64,000 nucleotides of DNA from UBA2256 sp964531105 (GTDB taxonomy: Bacteria > Spirochaetota > Spirochaetia > Treponematales > Rectinemataceae). The stretch covers positions 13,745 to 77,744 of the forward strand of contig CAZHFN010000005.1 of NCBI GenBank assembly GCA_964531105.1, read 5' to 3'. Of the stretch, positions 61,109 to 64,000 are shown in pieces; position 1 is the stretch's first letter; each line of letters opens with the position of its first letter. The translations under genes were made by a program, and so were the position numbers. The notes beneath the pieces are model-generated. The model did not search any database and was not told the DNA's origin. It was given only the letters and a program-made list of their open reading frames with translations.

Positions 61109-62395
61109 ATGATGTATGCAGAACGCGGTTCGATCCGCGATGATATTTCTTCCAAAGAGCTGGTAGAATTGGTACGGCAATCATTGAAAGCCCTGGGTAA
61201 CGCCAGGCGCGTTGTAGCCGTGCCGCCAGACATAACCAGAGTCCATTCCCAAGCCGGGGCCATAACCGATATTGCCAATCGTGAATTGGGTTCACGCCTG
61301 GGCGCCGTGCTGCCCGCCCTGGGCACCCACGCCCCCATGAGCGACGAAGAAATTCGGAGCATGTATCCCGGCACCCCCCGCAGTCTTTTCCGCGTCCACG
61401 ACTGGCGAAAGGACCCCGTGGAGCTGGACAGAATTCCTGCATCCTTTGTCCGGGAAGTCGGCGAGGGTGTGGTGGACTACGATTACCCTGTCCAGGCCAA
61501 TAAAATGCTCACCGACGGGAGCTTCGACGCAATAATCTCCATAGGCCAGGTGGTGCCTCACGAAGTTATAGGCCTGGCCAATCACGCCAAGAACATCTTT
61601 GTGGGCACCGGCGGCAAGGAAGCCATCGACAAAAGCCACTTCTTAGGCGCCGCCTATGGCATGGAGCGGATGATGGGCCGGGCAGACACACCCGTGCGCA
61701 GGATTTTCAACAAAGCGCTGGAACTGGCGGCGCCTAAGCTGCCTCCTATCCTCTGGATTCTCACGGTGATGCAGCGCGACGAGTCCGGCAGGCTTGTCAT
61801 GCGGGGATATTACGCAGGAAATGATCTGGAATGCTTTGAAAAAGCCGCGGAACTCTCGCGCCTAGTCAACATCGACATGCTGGATGAGCCCATCAAAAAA
61901 GCCCTTGTTTGGCTGGACCCTATGGAGTTCAAGAGTACGTGGCTGGGGAATAAAGCTGTGTACCGAACCCGCATGGCCATGGCCGATGGCGGGGAGTTGA
62001 TAATTCTCGCCCCTGGCCTTGCCCACTTTGGAGAAGACCCGGGCATCGATGCACTGATCCGCCGCTATGGCTATCGTCCCTCGGCAAAAATCCGGCAACT
62101 GGTTCTAGAACACGAAGACCTGGGAGCCAACCTATCCGCTGCGGCTCACCTTATCCACGGCTCCAGCGAGAACCGCTTCACGGTCACTTACGCACCCGGC
62201 CCCGGTGTTACGCGGTCTGAGATAGAATCTGTGGGCTACAACTACGCGGCGCTGGACGAAATGCTCGCTCAGTACCCCGTGGACAAGCTTGCCCAAGGCT
62301 GGAATACCCTCGCTGGAGGCGAGCGAATCTTCTATGTGCCCAACCCCGCCCTAGGGCTTTGGACCACCAGGGAGCGTTTCGAATATGGCGTATGA
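61109..62395 (+). CDS. LarA-family nickel-pincer racemase/epimerase homologue
   Basis: A 428-residue protein of the lactate racemase (LarA, DUF2088) family, which uses a nickel-pincer nucleotide cofactor to invert alpha-hydroxyacid carbons. Residues equivalent to L. plantarum LarA R75, H108, H174, K184 and H200 appear as R44 (PPDITRVHS), H74 (LGTHAPMSDEE), H151 and K161 (VVPHEVIGLANHAK) and H177 (DKSHFLG); the 10- and 16-residue spacings of the last three match exactly. Start ATG 61109 follows AGAGGAG. It diverges from the uxaE operon, so an aldonate such as mannonate is a likely substrate (inference). The cofactor genes larB, larC and larE are not in the window. Overlaps ubiD by 11 bases. 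Confidence 0.88.
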   Translation: MMYAERGSIRDDISSKELVELVRQSLKALGNARRVVAVPPDITRVHSQAGAITDIANRELGSRLGAVLPALGTHAPMSDEEIRSMYPGTPRSLFRVHDWRKDPVELDRIPASFVREVGEGVVDYDYPVQANKMLTDGSFDAIISIGQVVPHEVIGLANHAKNIFVGTGGKEAIDKSHFLGAAYGMERMMGRADTPVRRIFNKALELAAPKLPPILWILTVMQRDESGRLVMRGYYAGNDLECFEKAAELSRLVNIDMLDEPIKKALVWLDPMEFKSTWLGNKAVYRTRMAMADGGELIILAPGLAHFGEDPGIDALIRRYGYRPSAKIRQLVLEHEDLGANLSAAAHLIHGSSENRFTVTYAPGPGVTRSEIESVGYNYAALDEMLAQYPVDKLAQGWNTLAGGERIFYVPNPALGLWTTRERFEYGV

Positions 62396-63842
62396 TAGCC
62401 TCAATGATTTTATCCAGCGGCTCGAAGCCGCCGGCGAACTCAAGCGGATAAAAACCGAAGTCGATCCGATTCTCGAAATAACAGAGATAGCCGACAGAAT
62501 CATGACCTCCGGCGGACCAGCCCTACTTTTTGAAAAAGTTAAGGGCTCAGCCTGGCCCCTGGTAATAAATGCCATGGGCAGCGAGAAGCGCATGGCCATG
62601 GCCTTGGGCGCAGAAAGCCTCGACGCGAAGGCCGCTGAAATAGAAACCCTCCTCTCCTGGGTTTGGAGCCAGGCCAGAGACTTTTCCCTTCTCTCCGCCA
62701 TTCCCCAGGCCATACCCAAACTACCCATTGCCAAGTCCTTGCTGCCTAAAAAAATAAGCCGACCCGCCTGCAGACAAGTTATTGACAACAAAGCGGGCTT
62801 CGACAGCCTGCCGGTGATCAAGTGCTGGCCTCAGGACGGTGGGCCTTTCCTTACACTCCCCGTAGTCTGTACCAGGGATCCTGAAAACGGAGCCCAGAAC
62901 TGGGGCATGTACCGCATGCAGGTCTACGACGACAGAACCGCGGGCATGCACTGGCACCTGCACAAGGACGGCGCTCACTTTTTCCAGAAGTACAAGGCCA
63001 GGGGAGAGCGCATGCCGGTGGTCGTCACCCTAGGCTCAGACCCCGCCGTGACCTACGCTTCCACCGCGCCTCTGCCCGAAGGGCTCTGGGAAGCAATCTT
63101 CGCCGGTTTCCTGCGCGGGAAAAGCACCGAAGTTACCAAGGCCAGCCTTTCGGATGTCCTCATACCTGCTGATGCCGACTTCGTTCTCGAAGGCTATGTG
63201 GACCCAACTGAGACAAGACTCGAAGGCCCCTTCGGCGACCACACGGGCTTTTATTCCCTGCCCGACCAATACCCGGTCTTCCACCTGGAGCGCCTCACTC
63301 GGCGCGAAAAACCGATATACCCGGCCACCATTGTGGGCATTCCCCCTAAAGAGGACTGCTGGATGGCCAAGGCCACCGAGCGGCTCTTTCTGCCCATTCT
63401 GAAGCAGCTCTGCCCCGAGATCAGCGATCTTGTCATGCCTCTGGAGGGTGTCTTCCACAACTGCGTCATCGTTTCCATCAAGAAACGATTCCCCGGCCAT
63501 GCCCGCAAAGTGATGAACTTCCTCTGGGGTATGGGGCAGATGATGTACACCAAGCTCATCGTCGTGCTGGACGACGACATCGATCTCAAGGACCTGTCCA
63601 GGGTGGCCTGGAAGGTTTTCAACAACATCGACGCAGGCAGGGACTTAGTGCTCTCACAAGGACCCTTGGACGCCCTGGACCACTCCTCGCCCCAGCCCCG
63701 CTACGGCACCAGGCTGGGCGTGGACGCCACAAAAAAATGGCCCGAGGAAGGCCACACCAGAGAATGGCCAGAGCCCTTATTGATGGACCCAGTGGTGCAA
63801 GAACTCGTAAACAGGCGCTGGAAGGACTATGGCCTCGACTAA
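62385..63842 (+). CDS. ubiD: UbiD-family prenylated-FMN decarboxylase
   Basis: A 485-residue (de)carboxylase using prenylated FMN. Signature segments are NWGMYRMQVYDDRTAGMHWH and LHKDGAHFF (cofactor and catalytic Arg region), EGPFGDHTGFYS, and GIPPKEDCWMAKATERLFLP. In quinone pathways UbiD removes the carboxylate from a prenylated hydroxybenzoate or naphthoate. The following gene is UbiA-like, which suggests a quinone or related prenyl-aromatic route (ubiquinone-type or the futalosine menaquinone branch) rather than sugar metabolism, even though it overlaps the larA-like gene. Confidence 0.92.
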   Translation: MAYDSLNDFIQRLEAAGELKRIKTEVDPILEITEIADRIMTSGGPALLFEKVKGSAWPLVINAMGSEKRMAMALGAESLDAKAAEIETLLSWVWSQARDFSLLSAIPQAIPKLPIAKSLLPKKISRPACRQVIDNKAGFDSLPVIKCWPQDGGPFLTLPVVCTRDPENGAQNWGMYRMQVYDDRTAGMHWHLHKDGAHFFQKYKARGERMPVVVTLGSDPAVTYASTAPLPEGLWEAIFAGFLRGKSTEVTKASLSDVLIPADADFVLEGYVDPTETRLEGPFGDHTGFYSLPDQYPVFHLERLTRREKPIYPATIVGIPPKEDCWMAKATERLFLPILKQLCPEISDLVMPLEGVFHNCVIVSIKKRFPGHARKVMNFLWGMGQMMYTKLIVVLDDDIDLKDLSRVAWKVFNNIDAGRDLVLSQGPLDALDHSSPQPRYGTRLGVDATKKWPEEGHTREWPEPLLMDPVVQELVNRRWKDYGLD

Positions 63843-64000
63843 AGGCGGCAACCAAGCTAAAGGGCTCGGAGGGCTTGGTAGCCTCGGCGCACGAAAAGGC
63901 CTAGGGCGACTGGCCACCCTAGGTGAGTCCGTAATGATACGGCACAGCCTTTTCTCACTGCCCTTCGCCGCGGCGGCCGTCCTCCTGGAAACAGGAGGAC
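63829..64000 (+). CDS. UbiA-like prenyltransferase, N-terminal fragment
   Basis: An open frame starting inside the last codons of ubiD (14-base overlap) and running off the window; 57 residues are seen. After a Gly/Leu/Lys-rich start the segment SVMIRHSLFSLPFAAAAVLL matches the beginning of the first helix of UbiA-family 4-hydroxybenzoate or naphthoate prenyltransferases (I.H.LFALPFA). The purine-rich GGAAGGA just before the ATG supports the start. The active-site NDxxD motif would lie outside the window. Confidence 0.75.
   Translation, partial: MASTKGGNQAKGLGGLGSLGARKGLGRLATLGESVMIRHSLFSLPFAAAAVLLETGG

Overview
The window looks like a chromosomal segment of a diderm, anaerobic Spirochaetota bacterium (Treponemataceae/Rectinemataceae-like). 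This placement is inferred from gene order and family style, not from a marker search. Supporting signs are the rpsP-khpA-rimM-trmD-rplS-yraN block, a single long Rel protein, outer-membrane/lipoprotein genes with a Lol-type ABC exporter, PEGA and LysM envelope proteins, Ugp-type sugar-phosphate uptake, YesMN-type signalling and a TRAP-fed hexuronate pathway. Two 100-N runs (29440-29539, 51248-51347) show a draft assembly. Coding density is very high: no gene-free stretch exceeds 300 bases and many start/stop codons overlap. I found no rRNA, tRNA, CRISPR array or intact insertion sequence.

Layout. 1-7.6 kb: a cut-off GPH-type sugar transporter, an M16-like protein without its zinc motif, a Rel (p)ppGpp enzyme with an altered hydrolase site, prmC-prfA, and divergent serS. 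7.6-13.5 kb (minus): a GH2 glycosidase and a GreB-like factor downstream of yraN, a FlgM-like protein and a zinc-ribbon protein, then the ribosomal/tRNA-modification block rplS-trmD-rimM-khpA-rpsP. 13.7-17.7 kb: a dihydrouridine synthase, an acyl-CoA ligase and a DUF4097-like beta-solenoid protein. 17.8-23.9 kb: one operon with a six-helix membrane protein, a winged-helix regulator, an ABC ATPase, two FtsX-type permeases, a LolA-like periplasmic protein and an outer-membrane barrel. 24-30.5 kb: ileS, then a repeat-rich lipoprotein with a C-terminal LysM domain whose repeat tract is broken by the first gap.

30.6-36.5 kb (minus): M18 aminopeptidase, MerR regulator, der, ptsI and a LysM/M23 peptidase. 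36.6-42.2 kb (plus): PEGA protein, DUF362-ferredoxin protein, class I fumarase and an MFS transporter, nearly all overlapping. 42.9-46.9 kb: a three-gene lipid-linked sugar module (GT2, SMR-like flippase that needs a CTG start, large GT-C-like membrane protein). 46.9-51.2 kb: glycerophosphodiester phosphodiesterase followed by a UgpB-A-E importer.

51.3-62.4 kb is a hexuronate catabolic locus. On the minus strand, in transcription order, lie uxaE (tagaturonate epimerase), a YesM/YesN-type two-component pair, dctP-dctQ-dctM (TRAP transporter), an SDR oxidoreductase probably acting as fructuronate reductase, and uxaC. Divergent from it is a LarA-family nickel-pincer racemase/epimerase homologue with all key residues conserved. 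No mannonate dehydratase or KDG enzymes are present, so the LarA homologue may epimerise an aldonate such as mannonate; this is the most interesting hypothesis here. The window ends with ubiD-ubiA-like genes, the latter cut by the window edge.
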